The notes beneath the pieces were generated by a model. It made no database searches and was not told where the DNA came from. It worked only from the letters and a program-made list of their open reading frames with translations. A stretch of 64,000 nucleotides of DNA from Pseudosulfitobacter pseudonitzschiae (lineage in GTDB: Bacteria > Pseudomonadota > Alphaproteobacteria > Rhodobacterales > Rhodobacteraceae), in contig NZ_FQVP01000002.1 in the NCBI RefSeq assembly GCF_900129395.1, positions 310,001-374,000 of the forward strand. Direction: 5' to 3'. Position numbers and translations under genes: made by a program. Shown here one piece after another: positions 1 to 8,373 of the stretch. How positions within the stretch are numbered: the stretch's first letter is position 1; each line of letters begins with the position of its first letter.

Positions 1-815
1 CGGCGACCTACGAGGCGTTGAAATCGGGTGTAACCCTCTATTCCGCCGTGCCGCAGATGCACGCGCTGTTGATGGCCTACACGCGCAAGATGGGCTACAC
101 GCGGCTGGACAGCCCGACGCTGCGCTATGTCTCGTCCGGGGCGGCCCCGCTGGACCCGGCATGGAAACGTCAGGCCGAAGCGTTCTATGGCGTTGCCATA
201 CAGAACGGCTATGGCATGACCGAAACCAGCGCAGGCACCGCGGCCACGACCAACGCCATCGGCGATCCTGACATTTCGGTCGGCCCCGCCTTGCCGGGGG
301 TCGAGGTGGCGCTGGATATGGACGCGCCCGGATCGGGCGATGGCGTGGGCGAGGTGATCACCCGCGGCCCGCAGGTCATGAAAGGGTATTACAAGAACCC
401 AGAGGACACTGCCAAAGTGCTGTCTGCCGACGGCTGGCTGCATACCGGTGATCTGGGGCGCATCGACGAAAAGGGCCACCTGCACATCGTGGGCCGCTCA
501 AAAGAGCTGATCATTCACGGTGGCTTCAACGTCTATCCGCCCGAGGTCGAGGCGGCGCTGAACGATCACCCGCAGGTGATCCAGACGGCGGTCATCGGGC
601 ACAAGGTGGACGGCGACGAAAAGGTGCTGGCCTTCTGCCAGGTGGCCGACGGCGACGATGTCAGCATTGAAGATCTGCGCGCATTCGCCGCCGAGCGGCT
701 GGCGGGCTACAAACGGCCCAGCCAGATCATCCTGGCGTCGTCCTTGCCCGCGGCGCCCACGGGCAAGATCCTGAAACACAAGTTGCTGGAAGCCTTTGCC
801 GATCAGATCGGCTGA
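1..815 (+). CDS. Acyl-CoA synthetase (AMP-forming), C-terminal part; 5' end outside window
   Basis: The reading frame is open from the left edge (first full codon at 3), so the N-terminal half is missing. The visible 271 residues carry the class I adenylate-forming core: the YGMTET motif (A5), the HTGDLG motif (A7), a GRSKELI hinge (A8) and a C-terminal GKILKH with the catalytic lysine that normally drives adenylation. The family activates a carboxylic acid to its CoA thioester through an acyl-adenylate. The glycine-rich A3 motif and most of the acyl pocket lie outside the window, so the substrate (fatty acid, malonate or aromatic acid) cannot be judged. It runs towards rpe, which is convergent, with a 15-bp gap. 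Confidence 0.9.
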   Translation, partial: ATYEALKSGVTLYSAVPQMHALLMAYTRKMGYTRLDSPTLRYVSSGAAPLDPAWKRQAEAFYGVAIQNGYGMTETSAGTAATTNAIGDPDISVGPALPGVEVALDMDAPGSGDGVGEVITRGPQVMKGYYKNPEDTAKVLSADGWLHTGDLGRIDEKGHLHIVGRSKELIIHGGFNVYPPEVEAALNDHPQVIQTAVIGHKVDGDEKVLAFCQVADGDDVSIEDLRAFAAERLAGYKRPSQIILASSLPAAPTGKILKHKLLEAFADQIG

Positions 816-830
816 GGCCTCGGGTCTGTC

Positions 831-1520
831 TCAGGCCCAGACACCTTCGGCGGCGGCGCGGATGGCGCGGATGTTCTCGCCGTAGGGCGCGGGGTTCTGG
901 ACCGAGCCGCCCTTGAACACGGCAGAGCCTGCGACCAGCACATCGGCCCCCGCCTGCGCCACCAGTGGCGCGGTCTTGGGGTCGACGCCGCCGTCGATCT
1001 CGATGTGCACGGGCCGGTCACCGATCATGCTGCGCAGGGCCTTGATCTTGGTGGTCATGTCGATGAACTTTTGCCCGCCGAAACCGGGGTTTACCGTCAT
1101 CACACAGACCAGATCGACCATATCCATCAGGTCTTCGACCGCCGACGCAGGCGTGCCGGGGTTCAGCGCGACACCGGCCTTGCACCCCGCCGCGCGGATC
1201 GCTTGCAGGGTGCGGTGGATGTGCGGGCCTGCCTCGATATGGGCGGTCAGCACGTCGGCACCGGCCTGCGCGAAAGTGTCGATATAGGCATCCACCGGCG
1301 AAATCATCAGGTGCACGTCCATCACGCCCTTGATGTGGGGCCGGATCGCCGCACAGGTGGCTGGGCCAAAGGTGATGTTGGGCACGAAATGCCCGTCCAT
1401 CACGTCCACATGAATCCAGTCCGCGCCCTGCGCCTCGGCGGCGGCGCATTCAGCACCGAAGTTGGCGAAATCGGCGGCAAGGATGGAAGGGGCAATTTTG
1501 ATCGCGCGGTCGAAGGTCAT
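831..1520 (-). CDS. rpe: Ribulose-phosphate 3-epimerase
   Basis: A 229-residue TIM-barrel protein of the usual family length. It interconverts ribulose 5-phosphate and xylulose 5-phosphate in the pentose phosphate and Calvin pathways. Visible signatures are the N-terminal [10 protein letters not shown] with Ser12, the HVDVMDG metal/catalytic segment (His37, Asp39), MDVHLMI (His70), NPGFGGQ and EIDGGV, which supplies the second catalytic Asp. The start gives a standard N-terminus directly before the first beta strand. It is convergent with the acyl-CoA synthetase gene and lies near xylB, whose product also makes xylulose 5-phosphate, so the two are metabolically linked whether or not co-regulated. 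Confidence 0.95.
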   Translation of the reverse strand: MTFDRAIKIAPSILAADFANFGAECAAAEAQGADWIHVDVMDGHFVPNITFGPATCAAIRPHIKGVMDVHLMISPVDAYIDTFAQAGADVLTAHIEAGPHIHRTLQAIRAAGCKAGVALNPGTPASAVEDLMDMVDLVCVMTVNPGFGGQKFIDMTTKIKALRSMIGDRPVHIEIDGGVDPKTAPLVAQAGADVLVAGSAVFKGGSVQNPAPYGENIRAIRAAAEGVWA

Positions 1521-1600
1521 GGGGGCAGCCTTTGGGTGTTGGGGTCGGGCTGTCTATAGCGGGCCGTGCTGCCTGTGAAAAGTGCGGGAGCCTCCGGCGG

Positions 1601-1622
1601 GAGTTTATTTGGCAAGATGAAG
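1601..1622 (+). repeat. Intergenic repeat, copy a
   Basis: A 22-nt core of the form GAGTTT, five variable bases, GCAAGATGAAG, preceded by the GC-rich run GCCTCCGGCGG. It lies in the gap between the start of rpe and the end of the epimerase gene. Two further copies are at 48555-48576 (plus) and 60238-60259 (minus). No ORF covers it and no terminator T-run follows. Confidence 0.6.
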
Positions 1623-1624
1623 GG

Positions 1625-2629
1625 TCAGGTTTGGTAATAATCGCGGTACCACGCGACGAAGGCGTCGATGCCGGTCTGGATCGGCGTGGCGGGGCGTTTG
1701 CCGGTCAGGGTTTCCAGCAGGGTCGCGTCGGCCCATGTGGCGGGGACATCGCCGGGCTGCATGTCCTTGAAGTTGATCTGCGCCTTGGTGCCACAGGCCG
1801 TTTCTATCGCGGCGATGAAATCCATCAGCCTGACCGGCGCGCCGTTGCCGATGTTGACGATGCGGTGCGGGGCGACGGGGCTGAGGCTGTCGCCGGCCAC
1901 CGGATTGTCCCGTTCGGGCACCGCGTCGATCAGGGCGCTGATCGCGGCGGTCAGGTCGTCGATATAGGTGAAATCGCGCATCATGTCGCCGTGGTTGTAG
2001 ACGTCGATGGGTTGGTTGTTCAGGATCGCGCGGGTGAACTTGAAATGCGCCATGTCGGGGCGGCCCCATGGTCCGTAGACCGTGAAGAACCGGAACATGG
2101 TGATCGGCAGATCATACAGATGCGCATAGCTGTGGGCCATGTTCTCGGTTGCCTTCTTGGTGGCGGCATAGAACGACATCTGGCTGTCGACCTTGTCGGC
2201 CTCGGTATAGGGCATCTGGGTGTTGGCGCCGTAAACGGAGGAAGTCGACGCCAGCAGCATGTGCGCGGGCGGAACGGCGCGGGCGGCTTCGAGCAGCTCG
2301 AAGGTGCCGACGAGGTTCGCCTCGACGTATGAACGCGGGTTGTCGATGGAATACCGCACGCCCGCTTGCGCGGCCAGGTGGATGACCGCATCGGGGCGGT
2401 GTTGGTTGAAAAGGTCCAGCAGCACGCCGCGCGTCTCCAACCGTTCGGTCACCGCCGAGAACCCCGCACTTTGGTTCAGCATCGCGTGGCGGCGTTCTTT
2501 CAGCGTGACCTCGTAATAATCGGTCATCGCGTCCAGCCCGATCACGCGCCAGCCCTGATCCAGCAGGCGGCGGGCGGTAAAGTAGCCGATGAAGCCGGCC
2601 GAGCCGGTGATAAGTGCAGTGCGTGTCAT
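1625..2629 (-). CDS. NAD-dependent epimerase, UDP-glucuronate 4-epimerase-like
   Basis: An extended SDR enzyme of 334 residues. The Rossmann motif GSAGFIG is at residues 9-15, STSSVYG lies before the active site, and the catalytic YxxxK is Tyr154/Lys158. Overall similarity (RYSIDNP, FRFFTVYGPWGRPDMA) is to the UDP-glucuronate/UDP-galacturonate 4-epimerases of capsule and LPS synthesis, so the likely reaction is C4 epimerisation of a nucleotide hexuronate. I set the start at 2629 (MTRTALITG), because the longer frame to 2674 adds 15 residues ahead of the nucleotide-binding strand that are unlike the family. No other polysaccharide genes lie nearby, so its pathway is uncertain. Confidence 0.88.
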   Translation of the reverse strand: MTRTALITGSAGFIGYFTARRLLDQGWRVIGLDAMTDYYEVTLKERRHAMLNQSAGFSAVTERLETRGVLLDLFNQHRPDAVIHLAAQAGVRYSIDNPRSYVEANLVGTFELLEAARAVPPAHMLLASTSSVYGANTQMPYTEADKVDSQMSFYAATKKATENMAHSYAHLYDLPITMFRFFTVYGPWGRPDMAHFKFTRAILNNQPIDVYNHGDMMRDFTYIDDLTAAISALIDAVPERDNPVAGDSLSPVAPHRIVNIGNGAPVRLMDFIAAIETACGTKAQINFKDMQPGDVPATWADATLLETLTGKRPATPIQTGIDAFVAWYRDYYQT

Positions 2630-2728
2630 GGGGCGACCTTGGCTCAGGGCGGGTGCGATTGCCAGCGTCCGCAATTAGTTTGACAATCAAATTTAGTCGA
2701 GGTCAGGATGCGGCAAGGGAGATTTGCT

Positions 2729-4180
2729 ATGTATATCGGTCTGGATCTGGGCACATCGGGTGTGCGCGCGCTTTTGGTGGACGAGGGCGGTGCGCCATTG
2801 GGCGCGCAAGAGGCGCATTATCAGGCGGCGCACCCCGCTCCGGGCTGGAGCGAACAGGATCCGGCAATGTGGGTGACGGGATGCCGGACGGCGCTGGCCG
2901 CGTTGAAGGCGGCGCATCCTGCGGAGTATGCCGCTGTGCGCGGCGTCGCGGTGGCGGGGCACATGCACGGGGCGGTTCTGCTGGACGATGCGGGCGACGT
3001 GCTGCGGCCTTGCATCCTGTGGAACGACACGCGCAGCCATGCCGAAGCGGCGGCGCTGGATGGCGCAGACGCGGTGCGCGACATCAGCGGCAATATCGTC
3101 TTCCCCGGGTTTACCGCGCCCAAGCTTGCCTGGGTGGCCGCGCACGAGCCGGATGTGTTTGCCCGCGTGGCCAAGGTGGTCTTGCCCAAGGATTACGTCA
3201 GCCTTTGGATGACGGGCACCTGCGCCAGCGAAATGTCGGATGCGGCAGGGACCGCGTGGCTGGACGTGGGCGCGCGGGACTGGTCCGACAGGTTGCTGGA
3301 GGCGGGTGGGATGCGCCGCGACCAGATGCCCGCGCTGTATGAAGGCTCTGGCGTGATCGGCCCGCTGCGCGATGCGCTGGCGGATGAACTGGGCCTGCCG
3401 CGCGGGGTTCAGGTGATTGCGGGGGCGGCTGACAACGCGGCGGCGGCGTGCGGTGTCGGCGCGCTGCACGAAGGCGCGGGTTTCGTGTCGCTGGGCACAT
3501 CCGGTGTGGTGCTGACGGCGCGGGACGGATTTGCGCCGGATGCGGCCAGCGCGGTGCACACGTTTTGCCACGCGGTGCCGGGACGGTGGTATCAGATGGG
3601 GGTGACGCTGGCCTGTACCGACAGCCTGAACTGGCTGGCCCGGATCACGGGGCAGGGGCCAGCGGCGTTGACTGCGGCCTTGGGTGACACGGTGCGTGCG
3701 CCGGGCAGCTTGCGGTTCTATCCCTATCTCTCGGGCGAACGCACCCCGCACAACGACGCTCAGGTGCGGGGCGGTTTCAGCGGCTTGGACATCGCCCATG
3801 ACGTGCCGGACCTGACCCGCGCCCTGCTGGAAGGTGTCAGCTTTGCCCAAGCCGACAGTTTGATGGCGCTGCGCGCAACAGGGGCCGATCCGCAAAGCCT
3901 GCTGGCGATTGGGGGCGGTGCCGCATCAAGCCACTGGGTGCAGATGCTCGCCAACACGCTGAACCTGCCGCTTGAGATCCCCGCGCGGGGCGAGTTCGGC
4001 GCTGCCCTGGGGGCTGCGCGGTTGGCGATCTGCGGCGTGACCGGCGCCGATCCGGTGGCCGTGATGACCAAGCCCGAGATTGCACGGACGGTCACACCGG
4101 ACGCATCGCTGGTTGACGCATTTGCCGACGCGCATCAGGCTTATCGCGCAGCCTTTTCCGGTTTGAAAGCATTGCAGTGA
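2729..4180 (+). CDS. xylB: Xylulokinase
   Basis: A 483-residue FGGY-family kinase that phosphorylates D-xylulose to xylulose 5-phosphate. The N-terminal ATPase-fold strand MYIGLDLGTSGVRALLVDEGG, the HMHGAVLLD and LWNDTR substrate segments, GAADNAAAACGVG and the C-terminal GGGAASSHWVQMLA phosphate-binding region are all present. The start at 2729 is preferred over 2708 because AAGGGAGA at 2715-2722 sits six bases upstream and the shorter protein begins exactly with the family N-terminus. The di-haem peroxidase gene follows after 14 bp, suggesting co-transcription. No xylose isomerase (xylA) is visible, so it must lie elsewhere or a different xylose route feeds this kinase. Confidence 0.93.
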   Translation: MYIGLDLGTSGVRALLVDEGGAPLGAQEAHYQAAHPAPGWSEQDPAMWVTGCRTALAALKAAHPAEYAAVRGVAVAGHMHGAVLLDDAGDVLRPCILWNDTRSHAEAAALDGADAVRDISGNIVFPGFTAPKLAWVAAHEPDVFARVAKVVLPKDYVSLWMTGTCASEMSDAAGTAWLDVGARDWSDRLLEAGGMRRDQMPALYEGSGVIGPLRDALADELGLPRGVQVIAGAADNAAAACGVGALHEGAGFVSLGTSGVVLTARDGFAPDAASAVHTFCHAVPGRWYQMGVTLACTDSLNWLARITGQGPAALTAALGDTVRAPGSLRFYPYLSGERTPHNDAQVRGGFSGLDIAHDVPDLTRALLEGVSFAQADSLMALRATGADPQSLLAIGGGAASSHWVQMLANTLNLPLEIPARGEFGAALGAARLAICGVTGADPVAVMTKPEIARTVTPDASLVDAFADAHQAYRAAFSGLKALQ

Positions 4181-4194
4181 CGGGGTGAACGAAC

Positions 4195-5514
4195 ATGGGA
4201 GGCAGGGTTTTCAGGATCACGGGCCGCCTCGCGGCGCTGGCGATATGGGCAGGAGCCGCGCTGGCCGGTGACCTGCCTGCACCCGATGCCGAGTTTCCCG
4301 TGGCCGACATGCCGCAGGTCGAACTGGGGCGGTTGTTGTTCTACGATCCCATCCTGTCGGGGGGCCAAACCGTCAGCTGTGCCACCTGCCACCATCCGCG
4401 GCTTGCCACGGGCGACGGGCTGTCGCTGGGACTGGGCGACGGGGGCCATGGGCTGGGACCTGCGCGGATGGTTGACCCGCAGAACCTGCCCACCCACCGC
4501 ATTCCGCGCAATGCGCCCGCGCTGTTCAACGTCGGTGCGCTGGAATACCGCTCGTTCTTTCATGACGGTCGGCTGGAGCTGGACGAGACCCGGGCGGGCG
4601 GCATTCGCACGCCCTTGGGAACCGAGATGGAGCAGGGCTTTGCCAGCCTGCTGAGCGCGCAGACCATGTTCCCGGTGTTGTCTGCGGACGAGATGGCGGG
4701 CCACTTGGGCGAAAGCGATGTGTCCAGGGCGGTGCGCCAGGGGCTGATGACCGGGCCGGGCGGGGCCTGGGACATCCTGGCACAGCGGGTGGCGGGCTTT
4801 CCTGAATACCGCGCGCGATTTGACGAGGTCATTGGCGCAAAGCCGGTGCATTTCACCGATATTTCTGATGCAATCGCAGCCTTTGTCGCCTTCGAATGGC
4901 GGTCTACGGACAGCCTTTTTGACAAATCGCTGCGGGGCAAGGCGGAGCTGACGCAAGACCAGAAATTCGGGCGCGACCTGTTTTACGGCAAGGCGGGATG
5001 CGCCACCTGCCATTCCGGCCTGTTCCAGACCGATCATGATTTCCATGCCATCGCCATGCCCCAGATCGGACCGGGCAAACGCGCGATCTTTGAAAGCGGC
5101 GCGGCAGACGAGGGGCGGATGCTGGTGACCGGTGATCCTGCGGATGCGTTCCGCTTCCGCACGCCGTCGTTGCGCAATGTGGTGCACACTGCGCCTTATG
5201 GACATGCGGGGGCCTATGCGCAGCTTGAGGATGCCATTCGCCACCACCTGAACCCTGTCAAACACCTGACCGAATACGATCCGGCGCAGGCGCTGCTGCC
5301 GGACCTGGTGGGGGTGGTGGACACCACCGTGATGGATGACCCTGCCGAGGTGGCCCGCATTGCGGCTGCCAACGAGCTGCCCCCAAGCGCGCTGAGCAAC
5401 GGGCAGGTGCAGGCGATCATTGCCTTTCTGGGTACTTTGACGGATCAGGACAGCCTTGACGGGCGTCTGGGCGTGCCCGCGACGGTGCCCAGCGGCCTGC
5501 CGGTGGATCAGTAG
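4195..5514 (+). CDS. Di-haem cytochrome c peroxidase / MauG-family protein
   Basis: A 439-residue exported protein with an N-terminal hydrophobic signal (cleavage probably after AALAG, near residue 25). Two c-type haem motifs are visible: CATCH at 62-66 and CATCH at 269-273, in the two-domain arrangement of bacterial CcpA/MauG enzymes. TPSLRNV and TAPYGHAGAY in the C-terminal domain are family signatures. Members either reduce H2O2 using cytochrome electrons or oxidise residues of a partner protein through a bis-Fe(IV) state. It is 14 bp downstream of xylB and overlaps by 7 bp the convergent ASPIC/FG-GAP gene. That pairing makes a protein-modifying role possible but unproven. It acts in the periplasm. 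Confidence 0.88.
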   Translation: MGGRVFRITGRLAALAIWAGAALAGDLPAPDAEFPVADMPQVELGRLLFYDPILSGGQTVSCATCHHPRLATGDGLSLGLGDGGHGLGPARMVDPQNLPTHRIPRNAPALFNVGALEYRSFFHDGRLELDETRAGGIRTPLGTEMEQGFASLLSAQTMFPVLSADEMAGHLGESDVSRAVRQGLMTGPGGAWDILAQRVAGFPEYRARFDEVIGAKPVHFTDISDAIAAFVAFEWRSTDSLFDKSLRGKAELTQDQKFGRDLFYGKAGCATCHSGLFQTDHDFHAIAMPQIGPGKRAIFESGAADEGRMLVTGDPADAFRFRTPSLRNVVHTAPYGHAGAYAQLEDAIRHHLNPVKHLTEYDPAQALLPDLVGVVDTTVMDDPAEVARIAAANELPPSALSNGQVQAIIAFLGTLTDQDSLDGRLGVPATVPSGLPVDQ

Positions 5515-7007
5515 GCTTCGGGTGCTGCGCCGGGGCGCAGGCGATAGCGTTGGTTGGTTTGCACCGTGGTCCAGCCCGAGGCGGGCGCGTTGGGCCACAG
5601 CACGCGGACCTGTACCGAGGACGCCCCGCCCAGCCCGAAGTGCTGCGGCGCATCCGACCCGCCCCCGTGGCCGCCACCCACAACCAGCTCGCGCGATTGC
5701 ACCGACGTGCCGTCGTCCACCTCGATCCACGCGCCGATGGCGCGGGTGTTGATGTCTGGCTGGTGCAGGTCCAGCGACAGCCAGTGGCCGGTGTCGGTGC
5801 TGGTGTTGTGCCAGACTTCCATCGGCGCGCGGCGGTTGACCACGGCCAGATCCAGCAGACCGTCGTTGTCCAGATCCACCAGCGCCGCCCCGCGACCCCG
5901 ATGCAGCGACGCGACGCCCGCGCTCAGCCCGGCCTCGGTGAACGTGCCATCGGCCTGCGCGATCAACAGGTTGTTGGGGTCGTCCATCGCCATCCCCGGC
6001 ATCTGCTGCACATTGCCCTTGGCGATAAAGGCATCGTCGCGCCCGTCGTTCTGCACGTCACCGAATGCGATGTGCCATCCGGTCGAGGGACGCCCGTCAC
6101 CACCCGTGTAGGGGCGGTGCGCCGTCGATCCGACCTCAAAGGGCACATCCACATAGCCCGGCCCGTCACCCGTGGGCCGTTGCAGCCGCTGATCGCCCAT
6201 CGAGCTGAGGAACACCTCGTCGCGCCCGTCGCGGTCCAGATCGCGGGTGGCAATGCCCATGCCCCAGATGTGATGTTCGCCCCAGCCGTCGGCTTCGGTG
6301 TACAGGCGCGGTTCGGGTGACATCTGCCACAATTGCTCGGCTCCGCCGGTGACATAATAGTGCCGGTCGTTCGACAGCCGCAGGTCGGCCTGCCCGCTGC
6401 GCGACCAGTCGGTGAACAGCGCCGACAGCGGGCAAAATCCGGGCTCCAGAACGGTCTGCGTCCAACCGTCTCCATCGGGCCGCCACAGGCTGTTGGTGTC
6501 GCAGGCCTGAAATGGCCCGTCGGGATTGCTGCGGTCAACATAGTGTCCCATGGCCAGCGTCGGGCGGGTCTGGCCCTGCTCCCACGTGGCGGAAAAGGCC
6601 GTGGTCCATTTGTCGGGAAAGGCGATCATGCCGGCAGGCGCAAAGCCGCAGGCCCCGTCGCCCAGCCAGATCTGGTCAGGGCCGACGCGCAGCAGCATCA
6701 GGTCCAGGTGGCCATCGTTGTTGATGTCCAGCGCATAGACGCCGGTGGTGCCGCTGACGGACAGATTTTCCATACGCAACCGTATGTCGCCATCGCTTTC
6801 GTTGATAAACACAGCCGCCGGAGTGCTGCCGCCCGCCGCCGCCAGATCGGTGCGGCCGTCACCGTTGCAGTCAAAGGCCGTCAGGCCACCGCCCACGAAA
6901 TGTTCCCACCCACCGTCGTATTGGTGATGCGGCACCGGGACGGGTGTGAACAGCGGCTCGGCTTGCGCAGCGCCCGCGCACAGGAGCAGAATAACGCTAA
7001 GCCGCAT
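5508..7007 (-). CDS. Secreted FG-GAP/ASPIC-UnbV (CRTAC1-like) protein
   Basis: A 499-residue protein with a signal peptide (MRLSVILLLCAGAAQA). At least five FG-GAP-type calcium loops of the form D-x-N/D-x-DG-x-x-D/E are visible (DCNGDGRTD, DINNDGHLD, DLDRDGRDE, DVQNDGRDD, DLDNDGLLD), implying a beta-propeller. A C-terminal ASPIC/UnbV domain follows (GAWIEV to RYRLRPG). It contains many Trp and Tyr residues. I start it at 7007, because the 7067 start would place 20 non-signal residues ahead of a clean signal peptide. The start overlaps the end of the ROK gene by 11 bp, so it is probably co-transcribed with it. No enzymatic function is established; a partner or substrate of the convergent MauG-like peroxidase is a reasonable guess. 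Confidence 0.8.
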   Translation of the reverse strand: MRLSVILLLCAGAAQAEPLFTPVPVPHHQYDGGWEHFVGGGLTAFDCNGDGRTDLAAAGGSTPAAVFINESDGDIRLRMENLSVSGTTGVYALDINNDGHLDLMLLRVGPDQIWLGDGACGFAPAGMIAFPDKWTTAFSATWEQGQTRPTLAMGHYVDRSNPDGPFQACDTNSLWRPDGDGWTQTVLEPGFCPLSALFTDWSRSGQADLRLSNDRHYYVTGGAEQLWQMSPEPRLYTEADGWGEHHIWGMGIATRDLDRDGRDEVFLSSMGDQRLQRPTGDGPGYVDVPFEVGSTAHRPYTGGDGRPSTGWHIAFGDVQNDGRDDAFIAKGNVQQMPGMAMDDPNNLLIAQADGTFTEAGLSAGVASLHRGRGAALVDLDNDGLLDLAVVNRRAPMEVWHNTSTDTGHWLSLDLHQPDINTRAIGAWIEVDDGTSVQSRELVVGGGHGGGSDAPQHFGLGGASSVQVRVLWPNAPASGWTTVQTNQRYRLRPGAAPEAY

Positions 7008-8196
7008 CGACACGCCCCTCGCGCGCGGCACGTTCCTGAACAAACTCCAGCGCATAGGCTGCCGCACCCCGCGCCCACATCAGGTTGCCCCATTTGTGGA
7101 TCACCACCTCGGGCGGGGCGGCGTCGACCTGAACGATGGACTTGCGCATTTCTGCAATGACTTCATCAGCATAGAGATAGTCGAACTGCATCTGCTCACC
7201 GGCAAGGATGATCAGCTCGGGGTCGAAGATATTGACGATATTGGCCAGTCCCATCGCAAACATCCGCCCCGCGCGCGACACGATGGACGCCGCCGTGGGA
7301 TCGCCCGCCTCGGCCGCGCCGAGCAGCCGCGCGATTTGTCCGGACAGGGACGTGTCAGGGCCAAGGGCGGTGTCCGCCTCGCGCAGCAGGGCGTATTCGG
7401 CCACGTAAGCTTCCAGACAGCCGCGCTGCCCGCAGCGGCACAGCGCCCCTTCAAGCTGTACCTTGGTGTGCCCGAACTCCGCGCCGCAGCCGCGCGTGCC
7501 ACGGTAGATCTCGCCGCCCAGAATGATGCCCATGCCGACACCGGCCTCGATGGTGACCACGATGAAATCCGACCGCCCACGCCCCAGGCCAAATGTCTTT
7601 TCGGCCATGGCCACAAGGTTCGCGTCGTTGTCCAGGTAGGTCGGCACGCCCATGCGTTCCGTCAGCATTGCCGCGAAATCCACGTTGCGCGCATTCAGCG
7701 AGGGTGACCAGTGCACCGCACCCGCACCTGCGTCGATGGTCCCGGCAAGCCCGACACCCACGCCCGAGATCTGCGCGGTTTCTGTACCGATCTTGGCGGC
7801 CAGTGCAGCCACCGCGTCACCGATGTAACCGGCAAGCGCCTCCGGACTGTGACGCCCCGCGCCCAGTGGCACCTCGTGTTCGGCCATCTGGCTGCCCTCG
7901 AAATCCATCAGCACCAGGGAAATCCGCGACCCCGACACTTTGACCCCGGCCACCAGATGCGCCGCCCCCGCAATTTTCAGATCCACGCGCGGGCGACCAC
8001 GGGTGCCGGCAGCGCCATCCTCGCGGGGGATTTCCTCGATCAATCCGTCGCGCAACAGGTCGGCGGTGATGGTCGTCACCGTCGCGCGGCTGATTCCCGT
8101 GCGTTCTGCCAAGTCGATGCGCGGGATGCGTCCCTCTTGCGAAATTTCACGCAACAGGATCAGGCGGCTGTCTTCGCGTTGGTGTCCAAATGCCAT
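6997..8196 (-). CDS. xylR: ROK-family transcriptional repressor of the xylose locus
   Basis: A 399-residue NagC/XylR-type regulator. An N-terminal winged helix-turn-helix (about residues 10-70, RIDLAERTGISRATVT) is followed by a ROK sugar-kinase-like domain with the zinc signature CRCGQRGCLE. Family members bind a sugar in the kinase fold and release DNA. It is divergent from xylF, with the 177-bp gap 8197-8373 holding a candidate operator. The distal gene in its transcript encodes the CRTAC1-like protein. The effector is most likely D-xylose or D-glucose, inferred from the adjacent xylFHG and glk. The symbol rests on context rather than on a diagnostic residue. Confidence 0.85.
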   Translation of the reverse strand: MAFGHQREDSRLILLREISQEGRIPRIDLAERTGISRATVTTITADLLRDGLIEEIPREDGAAGTRGRPRVDLKIAGAAHLVAGVKVSGSRISLVLMDFEGSQMAEHEVPLGAGRHSPEALAGYIGDAVAALAAKIGTETAQISGVGVGLAGTIDAGAGAVHWSPSLNARNVDFAAMLTERMGVPTYLDNDANLVAMAEKTFGLGRGRSDFIVVTIEAGVGMGIILGGEIYRGTRGCGAEFGHTKVQLEGALCRCGQRGCLEAYVAEYALLREADTALGPDTSLSGQIARLLGAAEAGDPTAASIVSRAGRMFAMGLANIVNIFDPELIILAGEQMQFDYLYADEVIAEMRKSIVQVDAAPPEVVIHKWGNLMWARGAAAYALEFVQERAAREGRVDAA

Positions 8197-8281
8197 GCTA
8201 TCTGTCGCTTTTCCAATGGGTTGCGCGGGAAATCCGCTGCGGTCTCAGGGGCAGAATGCCGTTGTTTTCAAGGCTTGTCCA

Positions 8282-8307
8282 ATTTAATTTGCTTTCCGAA
8301 TTTAAAT
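8282..8307. promoter_or_regulatory. Candidate ROK (XylR) operator upstream of xylF
   Basis: An AT-rich imperfect inverted repeat, ATTTAATTTG (8282-8291) and GAATTTAAAT (8298-8307), with 8 of 10 pairs matching across a six-base spacer. It lies in the xylR-xylF divergent gap, about 66 bp before the xylF start, and is the only clear dyad there. AT-rich palindromes are typical of NagC/XylR-type sites; assignment to this regulator is inference. Confidence 0.5.
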
Positions 8308-8373
8308 GCATAATGATGATCGCAACCACCTGCACCCCGTGCCGCAGTTGGGCAAAAGTCTTGGGAGGACACA

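Noticed and set aside
4141-5730. 529-residue minus-strand ORF opposite the peroxidase
   Set aside because: It covers the whole antisense of a gene with two CxxCH motifs, and its translation is Arg/His/Gln-rich low-complexity sequence without a family pattern. It is a shadow caused by high GC.
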